Assembly (NCBI GenBank): GCA_050747525.1 | Contig: JBOGOC010000002.1 | Location: 72,073-136,072 of the forward strand | DNA length: 64,000 bases | From: JBOGOC01 sp050747525 | Lineage (GTDB): Bacteria > Acidobacteriota > Polarisedimenticolia > JACPZX01 > DASXTC01 | Direction of reading: 5' to 3' | In this document: positions 1-8,216 of the stretch, in pieces | How positions within the stretch are numbered: position 1 is the stretch's first letter | How the letters are laid out: every line of letters starts with the position of its first letter | Made by a program: the position numbers and the translations under genes | Notes under the pieces: model-generated | Database searches by the model: none | What the model was told of the DNA's origin: nothing | The model's input: only the letters and a program-made list of their open reading frames with translations

Positions 1-363
1 TCCCCCGTCCCCGTCCACGGCGAGATCGCGATGCGCGGGGAAGAGGCCACCTCGCCGCCCCTGCGACTCGAGACGTCACCCGGGGTGCCGGTGCGTCTCG
101 CGCTTCACACCGACCTGGATCCCGAGGAGATCGCTCCGGGCGCGCCGCGTCTCCGCCTGGTCCTGAGGCAAGGCGGCAGCGTGCTCTGGTCCGCGCCCGT
201 CGCTGCCGGCGCGATCCCCCCCGACGGCGTCCTGGAAATGACGCTCCTGCCTGACCGTCTCCCCCGGGGCATCCCTCTCGATCTGATGCTCGAGCGCGAC
301 GGTGGGCAAGAGCAGCCGCCGCTCTTCTATCAGAGGCTCCTCCTCGCCGGGCCCGATCGCTAG
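1..363 (+). CDS. C-terminal fragment of an unrecognised protein
   Basis: The reading frame is open from the first base of the window, so this is probably the 3' end of a longer gene rather than a 110-residue protein starting at the ATG at 31. The visible part is rich in hydrophobic beta-strand-like stretches (VRLALHTDL, RLRLVLRQGG, LEMTLLP, LDLMLERDG) and has no membrane segment or catalytic motif that I recognise. This resembles the soluble beta-rich C-terminal region of some anti-sigma or periplasmic sensor proteins, but that is only an impression. The stop codon overlaps the last bases of the convergent CPBP gene. Confidence 0.5.
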   Translation, partial: SPVPVHGEIAMRGEEATSPPLRLETSPGVPVRLALHTDLDPEEIAPGAPRLRLVLRQGGSVLWSAPVAAGAIPPDGVLEMTLLPDRLPRGIPLDLMLERDGGQEQPPLFYQRLLLAGPDR

Positions 364-1142
364 CCAGGGCCGGCGAGGCTCATCGTGGCCAGCAGGGCGT
401 TGTAGCCGGCGTGACCCGCGATGCAGCAGGCGAGGCTGCCGGTCTTTTCCACCACCAGTGTGAGCACGACCGCCAGCATGGCGATGCCGGCCAGGGCCGG
501 CCAGTAGGTACCCGTCTCGGCCATGTGGGGCACCACGAACAGCACGGAGACGAGGATCCCTGCCGCCAGCGGCGGAAGCCTCCTGCGCATCCCCTGATAG
601 AGGTACCCGCGGAAGAGCACCTCCTCGGTGACCGGCGCCACCACCACGCCCAGGAACACCCACGCGGCGAACCCCAGGCTCCCCGACTCGACCAGCTTGC
701 GCAGCGGCCCGCTGAACTCCTGATCGGGGCCCGGCGGGAAAGCCACGATGAGGGCGACCCCCGCGGCCGCGACCCCGGCCCCTCCCAGGACGTACTTCCA
801 CACCCTTCGCCAGCCGGGCCAGGCCAGACCCAGCCCCGCGGCCACGGGCAGGTGGTGCACCAGGCGCATCGCGCCGTACACGAGCGCGAGCGTCAGCGCC
901 GATCCCCCCAGCGCGGCGGGCATGATGGTCACCACCAGGACGGCATCCTGCATCTGATCCGGGTACGACGACAGCGAGGGATCGAGCGTCACCAGCACGA
1001 GCGTTGCGAACACCGCGACGAGCAGGCCCAGGAGGATCTGCAGGACGTACGAGATGGCGAACACCGCCAGCGCGCTCCAGGGCCCCCAGTCGAGGTGGAG
1101 CGCGGGGGGCGGCGGCGCGATGGGGGGCGCGGCCTCAGACAA
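360..1142 (-). CDS. CPBP family intramembrane metalloprotease
   Basis: A 260-residue polytopic membrane protein of the CAAX prenyl protease 2 / bacteriocin-processing (CPBP, Abi) family. The conserved motif 1 is visible as TEEVLFRGY (E173, E174, R178). Motif 2 is seen in VVPHMAE (H206) and the last conserved motif in AGHAGYN (H244, N248). About seven hydrophobic helices fit the family fold and usual length. The catalytic Glu and His residues are all present, so it should be an active membrane protease, but the substrate is unknown. The gene overlaps the preceding OsmC gene by 8 nt, which suggests co-transcription. Confidence 0.87.
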   Translation of the reverse strand: MSEAAPPIAPPPPALHLDWGPWSALAVFAISYVLQILLGLLVAVFATLVLVTLDPSLSSYPDQMQDAVLVVTIMPAALGGSALTLALVYGAMRLVHHLPVAAGLGLAWPGWRRVWKYVLGGAGVAAAGVALIVAFPPGPDQEFSGPLRKLVESGSLGFAAWVFLGVVVAPVTEEVLFRGYLYQGMRRRLPPLAAGILVSVLFVVPHMAETGTYWPALAGIAMLAVVLTLVVEKTGSLACCIAGHAGYNALLATMSLAGPG

Positions 1143-1623
1143 CGATGACCTCCGGCTCGGAGGTCACCTCGCAGCTCACCGAGTTGGCGATGAAGCAGCC
1201 GGCGTGGGCCTCCTCGACCAGCGTCAGAGCCCGCTCGACGTCGGAGCCGGCCGCCACGCGGATGCGCGGCCGCAGCGTCACCCGGGTCATCCTCATCGCG
1301 CGACGCCCGTCCGGCCCCGGCGCGGCCTCGAGCCGTCCGTCCGCTTCGTCCGTGTAGTCCAGCACGTCGATCCCCGCACGCCCGGCGAGGGCCAGGTAGG
1401 TCAGCATCTGGCAGGACGACAGCGCCATCACCAACAGCTCCTCCGGGTTGTGGAGGGCCGGGTCCCCGCGGTACTCCTGGGCCGCGCTCATGATCAGCGG
1501 CGGCTTGGTCCCCGCGGTGACCTCGTGGCGGCGGCTGTAGGCCGCGTAGTCGGTGGTCTTCTCTCCGGGTTGCGCGCTCCACCGCGTGAGGCATCGAAAG
1601 ACATGCGAGACGCGCCCGGCCAT
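1135..1623 (-). CDS. OsmC family thiol peroxidase-like protein
   Basis: A 162-residue cytoplasmic protein with the OsmC/Ohr alpha-beta fold. The two family cysteines are visible: C71 in LVMALSSCQML and C143 in EEAHAGCFIANSV. The spacing matches the pair that reduces organic hydroperoxides. A third cysteine (C151) lies in the following strand. The phrase HNPEELL just before the first cysteine is typical of the OsmC/YhfA branch rather than Ohr. The role is likely peroxide detoxification. The gene overlaps the downstream CPBP gene by 8 nt and follows the ABC transporter genes on the same strand after a 14-nt gap. Confidence 0.87.
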   Translation of the reverse strand: MAGRVSHVFRCLTRWSAQPGEKTTDYAAYSRRHEVTAGTKPPLIMSAAQEYRGDPALHNPEELLVMALSSCQMLTYLALAGRAGIDVLDYTDEADGRLEAAPGPDGRRAMRMTRVTLRPRIRVAAGSDVERALTLVEEAHAGCFIANSVSCEVTSEPEVIVV

Positions 1624-1637
1624 CGGCCCCTCCCCCG

Positions 1638-2474
1638 TCAGAACTGAACGAGCGTTCCGTCCCGCCGCGCCCCCTTCAACGCCACGCGGAACACGATCAA
1701 TCCCAGCGGCAGCAGGATCGCCGCGAACAGGAACAGCACCTGGATGTGGGTGGCCAGCGCTCCCATCCCCTCTCCCGTGAGCAGGGCGCGCCGCACGCCG
1801 TCCGTGGTGTAGGAGATGGGCAGCAGGCGCGAAAAGGGCTGGATCGCCTCGGGGAGCGCCGCCGTGGGGAAGAAGACGCCGCCCAGCAGGGCCGACGCGC
1901 TGCTGATGAGGCTCACCAGCACTTCCCCCTTCTTGAAGTACATCACGAAAGCGGCCGCCATGATGCCGATGCCCACCGACGTGGCCACCATGAGGCCGAA
2001 GATGGTCAGGGCCGCCGCCATCCCGGACAGGTGCAGGGCGATGGGGCGGGCGGTGAAGCTGGCGAAGACCAGCCCCACCACGATGTAGAGCACGATGCGG
2101 AACGACGTGAACAGAAAGTCGAACAGCGCCGACCCGAAGATCACCAGCGCCGTGCGCGTGGGGCAGACCAGCATGGCCTCGAGGGTCCCGGTGACCTGCT
2201 CCTCGCGGAAGCGGTGCGCGAACGCCGTGAGCGACACCTGCTGGTAGGAGTAGGGAGCCACGCCGAACAGGATGAAGGCGAACAGGTTGCCTCCCGTCAG
2301 GGCGCGCGCGTTGGTGGTGAGGTTCTCCTGGAGGAAGCCCGCGAAGAAGAACCAGATCCCCACCGAGAACACCACGCCCCCCACGTGCAGCACGAAGGCC
2401 GACTTGTAGGAGGACTCGATCAGCAGGTCCTTCCAGACGAACGCCCAGGCCTTGCGCACCCCGGAGAGCCTCAT
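1638..2474 (-). CDS. ABC-2 type transporter permease
   Basis: A 278-residue integral membrane protein with about six hydrophobic helices, the size and shape of ABC-2 permeases. Recognisable features are the amphipathic N-terminal stretch (KAWAFVWKDLLIESSYK), the EEQVTGTLEAMLV region typical of ABC-2 transport subunits, and the PISYTTDGVRRAL segment near the C-terminus. The ATG start at 2474 overlaps the ATPase stop codon as ATGA, so the two proteins are translationally coupled and form one exporter. The frame stays open further upstream, but that part is antisense-type coding noise from the ATPase gene. The substrate cannot be told from sequence. Confidence 0.88.
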   Translation of the reverse strand: MRLSGVRKAWAFVWKDLLIESSYKSAFVLHVGGVVFSVGIWFFFAGFLQENLTTNARALTGGNLFAFILFGVAPYSYQQVSLTAFAHRFREEQVTGTLEAMLVCPTRTALVIFGSALFDFLFTSFRIVLYIVVGLVFASFTARPIALHLSGMAAALTIFGLMVATSVGIGIMAAAFVMYFKKGEVLVSLISSASALLGGVFFPTAALPEAIQPFSRLLPISYTTDGVRRALLTGEGMGALATHIQVLFLFAAILLPLGLIVFRVALKGARRDGTLVQF

Positions 2475-3481
2475 GACGGCTCCGCCTCGCTCACGGTGAG
2501 ATCGAAGATCTCCTGGAGGCTGGCCTCCTGCCGCGTGCAGGAGACGATGAGGGCGCCGTGACCGCGCAGGTGGTCCAGCACGTAGGTGAGGGCGTGGCCT
2601 CCCGGGTCCAGCTCCGCCCGCAGGCGCGTGAAGGCCGCGGAGCCGTCCTCCTCGGGGACCACCCGGCCGCCATCGAAGTCCACCAGGCCGACGGAGCCGT
2701 TGAGGCCCGACACCTCGATGACGTAGCGCTCGCGCGCCAGCGCCCAGGTGCGCGCCTCCTCCAGGGTTCCCATGCGGCGGATGCGCGCCCGGTGCAGGAT
2801 GGCGATCCGCCCGCAGAGCTGCTCGGCCTCGGCCAGGTTGTGGGTGGCCAGCAGGATGGTCTTGCGCTCCCGCCGGTTCAGATCCTCTTCGATGAAAGTC
2901 CGCAGATGCTTCGCGGCGAGCGGGTCGAGCGAGCGGGTCGGCTCGTCCATGTACAGCACCGGAGGATCGTGCAGCAGCGCGCGCGCCACGGCCATGCGCT
3001 GCTTCATCCCCGAGGAGTAGGTCATGAAGGGATGATCCGCCTTGTCCGACAGCTCGAGGCGGTCCAGCAACGCCTGGCACCGGTCCCGCACCCGCGGCCC
3101 CGGCAGGTTGCACAGGCGCGCGAAGAAGTGCAGGTTTTCGCGCCCTGAGAGCCTCCAGTAGAACGACCGCTCGTCCGAGGTCACGAACCCGATGGAGGAC
3201 TTGACGCGCGCCTCCTCTGCGCCGGTGTCGTGGCCGTTCACGGCCGCCCGCCCCGAGGACGGGATGATCAGACACGAAAGGATCTTGAGCAGGGTGGTCT
3301 TGCCGGCCCCGTTGGGGCCTAGCAGCCCGAAGATCTCGCCCGGGGAGACGGCGAGCGAGACGTCGCTCAGGGCGATCACCGTCTCCGCCTTGACCCAGGG
3401 ACGTGTGAGGGTGTCGCGCAAGTTGCGGCGCTTGATGAACGTCTTGCTCAGGTGATCGACGAGGACGGCAGCCAGAGGCAT
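2471..3481 (-). CDS. ABC transporter ATP-binding protein
   Basis: The ATPase partner of the permease that follows it. The Walker A motif GPNGAGKTT, the signature YSSGMKQRMAVARAL, Walker B VLYMDEPTRSLD and the switch histidine in LLATHNL are all intact. The order and an extended N-terminus (KTFIKRRNLRDTL) resemble DrrA/NatA-like exporters. A roughly 100-residue C-terminal extension after the nucleotide-binding domain is common in this group. I place the start at the ATG at 3481 because family members begin a few residues before the first strand. An in-frame ATG at 3511 is an alternative, and neither has a clear ribosome binding site. Confidence 0.9.
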   Translation of the reverse strand: MPLAAVLVDHLSKTFIKRRNLRDTLTRPWVKAETVIALSDVSLAVSPGEIFGLLGPNGAGKTTLLKILSCLIIPSSGRAAVNGHDTGAEEARVKSSIGFVTSDERSFYWRLSGRENLHFFARLCNLPGPRVRDRCQALLDRLELSDKADHPFMTYSSGMKQRMAVARALLHDPPVLYMDEPTRSLDPLAAKHLRTFIEEDLNRRERKTILLATHNLAEAEQLCGRIAILHRARIRRMGTLEEARTWALARERYVIEVSGLNGSVGLVDFDGGRVVPEEDGSAAFTRLRAELDPGGHALTYVLDHLRGHGALIVSCTRQEASLQEIFDLTVSEAEPS

Positions 3482-3557
3482 CCGGGTGATTTTGACACAG
3501 CCGCGAGGCATCGGTTAACATCCACTGCATGTCACGGCGAGGTGCCACGGCCAGCTC

Positions 3558-4364
3558 ATGGCGAGAGCCCTAGGGATCATACCCGCGCGTTACGCGTCTT
3601 CTCGATTCCCGGGCAAACCCCTCGCATCCCTCTCAGGCAAGCCGATGCTGCAGCACGTGTGCGAACGGGCGGCGCGCGCCCGGAGGCTGGAGCAGGTGTG
3701 GGTGGCCACCGACGACCGCCGCATCTTCGACGCCGTGGCGCGCTTCGGGGGGCACGCCGTCATGACCCGTCCCGACCATCCGTCCGGAAGCGACCGGGTG
3801 GCCGAGGCCGCGGCCCTTCCCGAGGCCGCCTTCGCCTCGGTGGTCGTGAACGTGCAGGGGGATCAGCCTTTGCTGGATCCCGGGGCCCTCGATGCCCTGG
3901 TGGCCGCCTTCGACGAGAACCCCCAGCCCGAGATGGCGACTCTATTCGAGCCGCTGGGCTCGGCCCGCGAGCTGCTGGACCCCAACGTCGCCAAGGTGGT
4001 GGCCGACGCGCGCGGCAACGCGCTGTACTTCAGCCGCAGCCCGATTCCGTACTACCGGGGCCCCCAGGAGCCGATGCGCGAGATGGGGGCGGGGCAGGCG
4101 GAGCTGGCCGCCGCGCGGCGCGAAGGTCTCGACGGCTGGCTCAAGCACGTGGGCGTGTACGCGTTCCGCCGCGACGTGCTGTTCGAGTTCACGCGCCTTG
4201 CCCCAGGGCGGCTGGAGCGGCTCGAGGGGCTCGAGCAGCTGCGCGCGCTGGAGGCCGGGTACCAGATTCGGCTGGTCCCTTCGGCGGGGCACTCCCTCAG
4301 CGTGGAGACGCCGGACGATCTCGAGAAAGCTGAAGCGATCCTGGGTTCCCGAGTGACAACCTGA
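3558..4364 (+). CDS. kdsB: 3-deoxy-manno-octulosonate cytidylyltransferase (CMP-Kdo synthetase)
   Basis: Activates Kdo with CTP to CMP-Kdo, the last soluble step before transfer of Kdo to lipid A. The N-terminal nucleotide-binding motif IIPARYASSRFPGKPL is visible, as are the HPSGSDRVAEA and VVNVQGDQP motifs and the C-terminal SVETPDDLEKAE. At 268 residues it is slightly longer than most KdsB proteins because of an insert around residues 175-195. It is followed after 14 nt by pyrG, which supplies CTP, and then by kdsD. This grouping is common in LPS loci of diderm bacteria. Confidence 0.95.
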   Translation: MARALGIIPARYASSRFPGKPLASLSGKPMLQHVCERAARARRLEQVWVATDDRRIFDAVARFGGHAVMTRPDHPSGSDRVAEAAALPEAAFASVVVNVQGDQPLLDPGALDALVAAFDENPQPEMATLFEPLGSARELLDPNVAKVVADARGNALYFSRSPIPYYRGPQEPMREMGAGQAELAAARREGLDGWLKHVGVYAFRRDVLFEFTRLAPGRLERLEGLEQLRALEAGYQIRLVPSAGHSLSVETPDDLEKAEAILGSRVTT

Positions 4365-4378
4365 AGGAGACCTCCGTC

Positions 4379-6067
4379 ATGGACACCAAGTACATCTTCA
4401 TCACCGGCGGGGTGGTCAGCTCGCTGGGCAAGGGACTGGCGGCGGCCTCCATAGGGAGGCTGCTGGAGAGCCGTGGCTTCACGGTGACCCTGCAGAAGTT
4501 CGACCCCTACCTCAACGTGGACCCGGGCACCATGAGCCCCTTCCAGCACGGCGAGGTGTACGTCACCGAGGACGGCGCCGAGACCGACCTGGACCTGGGG
4601 CACTACGAGCGGTTCACGTCCACGGTGACCTCCAGGAACCACAACTGCACCTCGGGGAAGATCTACGAATCGGTCATCAACAAGGAGCGCCGCGGGGACT
4701 ACCTGGGGGCCACGGTGCAGGTGATCCCCCACGTCACCGACGAGATCAAGGCGTTCATGACGCGTGTGTCCTCCGGGGTCGACATCCAGATCTGCGAGAT
4801 CGGCGGCACGGTGGGCGACATCGAATCGCTCCCCTTCCTGGAGGCCATCCGGCAGTTCCGCCTGGAGGTCGGAGCCCGCAACGCCATCTTCATCCACCTC
4901 ACCCTGGTCCCCTGGATCGCGGCGGCCGGAGAGCTCAAGACCAAGCCCACCCAGCATTCGGTGCGCGAGATGCGCGCCATCGGGCTGCAGCCCGACATCC
5001 TCATGTGCCGGGTCGACCGGCCCATCCCGAAAGAGATGAAGAAGAAGATCGGGTTGTTCTGCAACGTCCTGCCCGACCAGGTCATCACCGCGCAGGACGT
5101 CAAGTCGATCTACGAGGTGCCCGTGGCGCTGGGACGCGAAGGGCTCGACGCCATCATCCTGAAGCTGCTGGACCTCCCCTACCGCGACAAGGACTTCAAG
5201 AGCTGGGAGGACCTGGTCGACAAGATCCGCCGCCCGGCCGGCGAGGTGACCATCGGGATCGTGGGCAAGTACGTCGGCTATGAAGACTCGTACAAGAGCC
5301 TCAACGAGGCCCTGGTGCACGGAGGCATCGCCAACGACGTGCGCGTGAACGTGCGCTGGATCGAGGCCGAGGAGATGCAGAACGGCCGCCTCGAGGAGAC
5401 GCTGTCCCAGGTGGACGGCATCCTGGTCCCGGGCGGGTTCGGGCTGAGAGGCGTGGCGGGGATGATCTCGGCCATCCGCTTCGCCCGCGAGAAGAAGGTC
5501 CCCTTCTTCGGCATCTGCCTGGGGATGCAGACCGCCACCATCGAGTTCGCGCGCCACGTGGCGGGCCTGGCCGAGGCCGACTCGTCCGAGTTCAACGAAG
5601 ACACGCCCCACCGCGTCATCTACAAGCTGCGCGACCTGCTGGGCGTGGACACCATGGGCGGGACGATGCGGCTGGGGCGCTACGAATGCCTGCTCTCACC
5701 GCACTCGCTGGCGCAGGCCGCCTACGGCGAGCGGGCCATCTCGGAGCGGCACCGTCATCGCTACGAGTTCAACAAGGAATACTCGGCCCCGTTGACCGCC
5801 AAGGGCTTCAAGATCACGGGGACCACTCCGGACGGCAAGTTCGTGGAGATCATCGAGCTGGAGGACCATCCCTGGTTCCTGGCCTGCCAGTTCCATCCCG
5901 AGTTCAAGTCCAAGCCGCTCGCGCCGCACCCGCTGTTCCGCGCGTTCATCCAGGCGTCGGTGAAGCAGCAGGCGGCGCGCGGCGCGAGGCGCGAGGCCGC
6001 AGCACCCACGCGCCAGGCCCCGGCCGCCGAGCGGCCGATCGAGACGGGACGCGTCATTGTCACCTGA
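4379..6067 (+). CDS. pyrG: CTP synthase (glutamine hydrolysing)
   Basis: Converts UTP, ATP and glutamine to CTP. The N-terminal amidoligase domain begins with the invariant KYIFITGGVVSSLGKGL and carries DPYLNVDPGTMSP. The C-terminal class I glutaminase domain has the nucleophile cysteine in FGICLGMQ (near residue 380) and the His-Glu pair in CQFHPEFKS. At 562 residues it is a little longer than the usual 535-550 because of a low-complexity Ala/Arg/Pro tail after residue 525. A purine-rich GGAGA stretch just upstream suits the ATG at 4379. It sits between kdsB and kdsD and presumably feeds CTP to both nucleotide and CMP-Kdo synthesis. Confidence 0.97.
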   Translation: MDTKYIFITGGVVSSLGKGLAAASIGRLLESRGFTVTLQKFDPYLNVDPGTMSPFQHGEVYVTEDGAETDLDLGHYERFTSTVTSRNHNCTSGKIYESVINKERRGDYLGATVQVIPHVTDEIKAFMTRVSSGVDIQICEIGGTVGDIESLPFLEAIRQFRLEVGARNAIFIHLTLVPWIAAAGELKTKPTQHSVREMRAIGLQPDILMCRVDRPIPKEMKKKIGLFCNVLPDQVITAQDVKSIYEVPVALGREGLDAIILKLLDLPYRDKDFKSWEDLVDKIRRPAGEVTIGIVGKYVGYEDSYKSLNEALVHGGIANDVRVNVRWIEAEEMQNGRLEETLSQVDGILVPGGFGLRGVAGMISAIRFAREKKVPFFGICLGMQTATIEFARHVAGLAEADSSEFNEDTPHRVIYKLRDLLGVDTMGGTMRLGRYECLLSPHSLAQAAYGERAISERHRHRYEFNKEYSAPLTAKGFKITGTTPDGKFVEIIELEDHPWFLACQFHPEFKSKPLAPHPLFRAFIQASVKQQAARGARREAAAPTRQAPAAERPIETGRVIVT

Positions 6068-7046
6068 CAGGAGCTTCCCCTCCACCGGAGACCCGCTCGC
6101 CACGGCACGCGAGGTGCTGGAGATGGAGGCCCGGTCGGTGGCGGCGCTGGTGGAGAGGCTCGACGGCGGATTCCTGCGCGCCCTCGACGCCCTGCACGAC
6201 TGCAAGGGGCGCGTGGTGGTGACCGGGCTGGGCAAGAGCGGCATCATCTGCAAGAAGATCTCCGCCACCCTGGCGTCCACCGGGACGCCGGCCCTCTTCA
6301 TGCACCCCGCCGAGGCGGTGCACGGCGACCTGGGCATGGTCGTGCCGGGGGACGTCGTGCTGGCGGTGTCCAACTCGGGAGAGACCGCCGAGCTGCTGCA
6401 GCTTCTCGAGCGCATCAAGCGACTGGGGGTCACCCTCGTCTCCATGACCGGCAACCCGGCCTCCACGCTGGCGAAGCAGAGCGACATCCACCTGGACGTG
6501 AGCGTGAACCGGGAGGCCTGCCCCATGGACCTCATCCCCACCGCCTCCACCACGGCCAGCCTCGCCCTTGGTGACGCGCTGGCCATCGCGCTGGTGCAGA
6601 AGAGAGGCTTCCGTGAAGAAGACTTCGCGTCCCTGCATCCCGGCGGCCTGCTGGGCCGCAAGGTGCTGACGGTGGGGCGGGTCATGCACCACGGGGACGC
6701 CCTCCCTTCGGTGAGGCCCGGCACGCTGGTGAAGGAAGCCCTGTTCGTCATGACCGACAAGAGGCTGGGGATGACCACCGTCACCGACGCGGCGGGCCAC
6801 CTGCAGGGAATCATCACAGACGGCGACCTGCGCCGCCTGATGCAGCGCGTCGAGGACCCGCTCGCCGTGCGCGCCGAGGACGTCATGACGCGCACCCCCG
6901 TCACCATCGGCTCATCCGAGCTGGCGGCCGCCGCCCTGCGCCTCATGGAAGAGCGGCACATCACGGCCCTCGTCGTGGTGGACGAAGAACGCCGCGTCGA
7001 AGGGGTGATCCACCTGCACGACCTGTGGCGCACGCAGCTGGTCTGA
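6057..7046 (+). CDS. kdsD: D-arabinose 5-phosphate isomerase (KdsD/KpsF type)
   Basis: Interconverts ribulose 5-phosphate and arabinose 5-phosphate, the first committed precursor of Kdo. The N-terminal SIS sugar-isomerase domain shows VTGLGKSGIICKKI and the HPAEAVHGDLGM motif. Two C-terminal CBS domains follow (about residues 205-265 and 275-329), as in E. coli KdsD. The start is a TTG at 6057 that overlaps the end of pyrG by 11 nt. The next ATG, at 6123, would cut into the first conserved helix, so the TTG is preferred. The 329-residue length is normal for the family. Confidence 0.93.
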   Translation: MSPDRSFPSTGDPLATAREVLEMEARSVAALVERLDGGFLRALDALHDCKGRVVVTGLGKSGIICKKISATLASTGTPALFMHPAEAVHGDLGMVVPGDVVLAVSNSGETAELLQLLERIKRLGVTLVSMTGNPASTLAKQSDIHLDVSVNREACPMDLIPTASTTASLALGDALAIALVQKRGFREEDFASLHPGGLLGRKVLTVGRVMHHGDALPSVRPGTLVKEALFVMTDKRLGMTTVTDAAGHLQGIITDGDLRRLMQRVEDPLAVRAEDVMTRTPVTIGSSELAAAALRLMEERHITALVVVDEERRVEGVIHLHDLWRTQLV

Positions 7047-7060
7047 GACGGAGGTGAGGC

Positions 7061-7501
7061 ATGGAGGGTTACGCCGAAGGGAGCGTGATTCAGCCCGTCC
7101 CCCAGCGGGTGACGGACATCCTGAAGGAAACGAAGCCGTGGGTGAAGTTCCTCGCGATCTTCGGATTCGCCCTGGCCGGACTCATGGTCCTTCTCGCCCT
7201 GGTCGTGCTCATCGCCTCGCCGTTCATGGAGGGAGGGCTGGGCGTCGGGGTCCTCATGAGCTTCGTCTACCTCATCTCGGCCGTTCTCTACGTCATCCCC
7301 TGCCTTTCCCTGTACCGCTACGGTTCCTCCATCGACCGCCTCGTCCACGGAGGCGGCCAGGCCGCGATGGAGGAGGCGCTGGATCACCAGCGCCGGTTCT
7401 GGCGCGTGGCCGGCATCCTGACGATTGTCATGTTGTGCCTCTACGCCGTCGTTTTCGTGGGGGCGATCGTCGTCTTCGCGATCCTGGGTCTTCGCGGGTA
7501 G
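7061..7501 (+). CDS. small membrane protein, DUF5362-like
   Basis: A 146-residue protein with four hydrophobic segments (around residues 28-50, 62-84, 107-125 and 126-144). The soluble segment between TM2 and TM3 contains SLYRYGSSIDRLVHGG and an ALDHQRRFWRVAGI motif that I associate with DUF5362-type proteins of unknown function. It begins 14 nt after kdsD with a GAGGTGAGGC ribosome binding site and may belong to the same transcript. No catalytic residues are evident. The link with LPS synthesis is only positional. Confidence 0.7.
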   Translation: MEGYAEGSVIQPVPQRVTDILKETKPWVKFLAIFGFALAGLMVLLALVVLIASPFMEGGLGVGVLMSFVYLISAVLYVIPCLSLYRYGSSIDRLVHGGGQAAMEEALDHQRRFWRVAGILTIVMLCLYAVVFVGAIVVFAILGLRG

Positions 7502-7577
7502 GCGACGAAGGATTCCGGGCCGGGAGCCACTCTCACCGTAAAAAGGGGGCACCCGGCGACGAGGAGGCCATGCATTG

Positions 7578-8216
7578 ATGATGCGCAGGCGGCCAGACGC
7601 GACGGGCCCCATACCGGCGGACCCATCCCGGACCGAACGGGACAGATCCCTGGCCCACAAGATGCTCGCCGGTCAGGAGCGGGCCTTCGATGAGTTCTTC
7701 GAGGAATACTTTCCGAGGCTCATGCGCTTCGCGATGACACGTATGAACCGGGACGCATCGGGAGCGGAGGAAGTGGTGCAGTCAACCCTGATGGCGGCCA
7801 TCACCAAGATGGCGACCTACCGGGGAGAAGCCTCCCTCTTCACCTGGCTCTGCTCGTTCTGCCGCCACGAGATCTCGGCCTTCTACGAGCGATGCAACCG
7901 CCAGCCCCCCTCCGTCGACCTGGCCGAGGAGAGCCCGGAGGCGAGGGCCATCCTGGAATCGCTGACCGCGCCGCTGGACGACGACCCGGAGCGGGCGCTC
8001 GGCCGGCAGGAGGTCGCGCGGCTCGTGCACGTCACGCTCGACCAGCTCCCCGGCCATTACGCCAGCGTGCTGGAGTGGAAGTACATCCATGGGATTCCCG
8101 TCGCGGAGATCGCCGTCAGGCTCGGCGTCTCCCCCAAGGCGGCCGAGTCGCTCCTTACGCGCGCCCGGCAGGCTTTCCGGGACGGCTTCTCCGGCCTGAT
8201 GGCGCACGCCACATGA
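7578..8216 (+). CDS. RNA polymerase sigma factor, ECF type
   Basis: A sigma-70 family factor of about 212 residues with only regions 2 and 4. Region 2 spans roughly residues 30-100 (FDEFFEEYFPRLMRFA ... EEVVQSTLMAAI ... GEASLFTWLC). Region 4 covers about 145-205 (LDQLPGHYASVLEWKYI ... PVAEIAVRLGVSPKAAESLL, a helix-turn-helix). The GAGGAGG at 7561 favours the ATG at 7578. The stop overlaps the next gene, a FecR-like protein, as ATGA. With the TonB-dependent receptor that follows, this looks like a cell-surface signalling module in which the FecR-like protein restrains the sigma factor. Confidence 0.92.
   Translation: MMRRRPDATGPIPADPSRTERDRSLAHKMLAGQERAFDEFFEEYFPRLMRFAMTRMNRDASGAEEVVQSTLMAAITKMATYRGEASLFTWLCSFCRHEISAFYERCNRQPPSVDLAEESPEARAILESLTAPLDDDPERALGRQEVARLVHVTLDQLPGHYASVLEWKYIHGIPVAEIAVRLGVSPKAAESLLTRARQAFRDGFSGLMAHAT

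Noticed and set aside
4052..5611. Long open frame on the minus strand opposite kdsB and pyrG
   Set aside because: High-GC antisense frames are common here. The frame lies entirely over clear kdsB and pyrG coding sequence and its translation has no domain or start signal.
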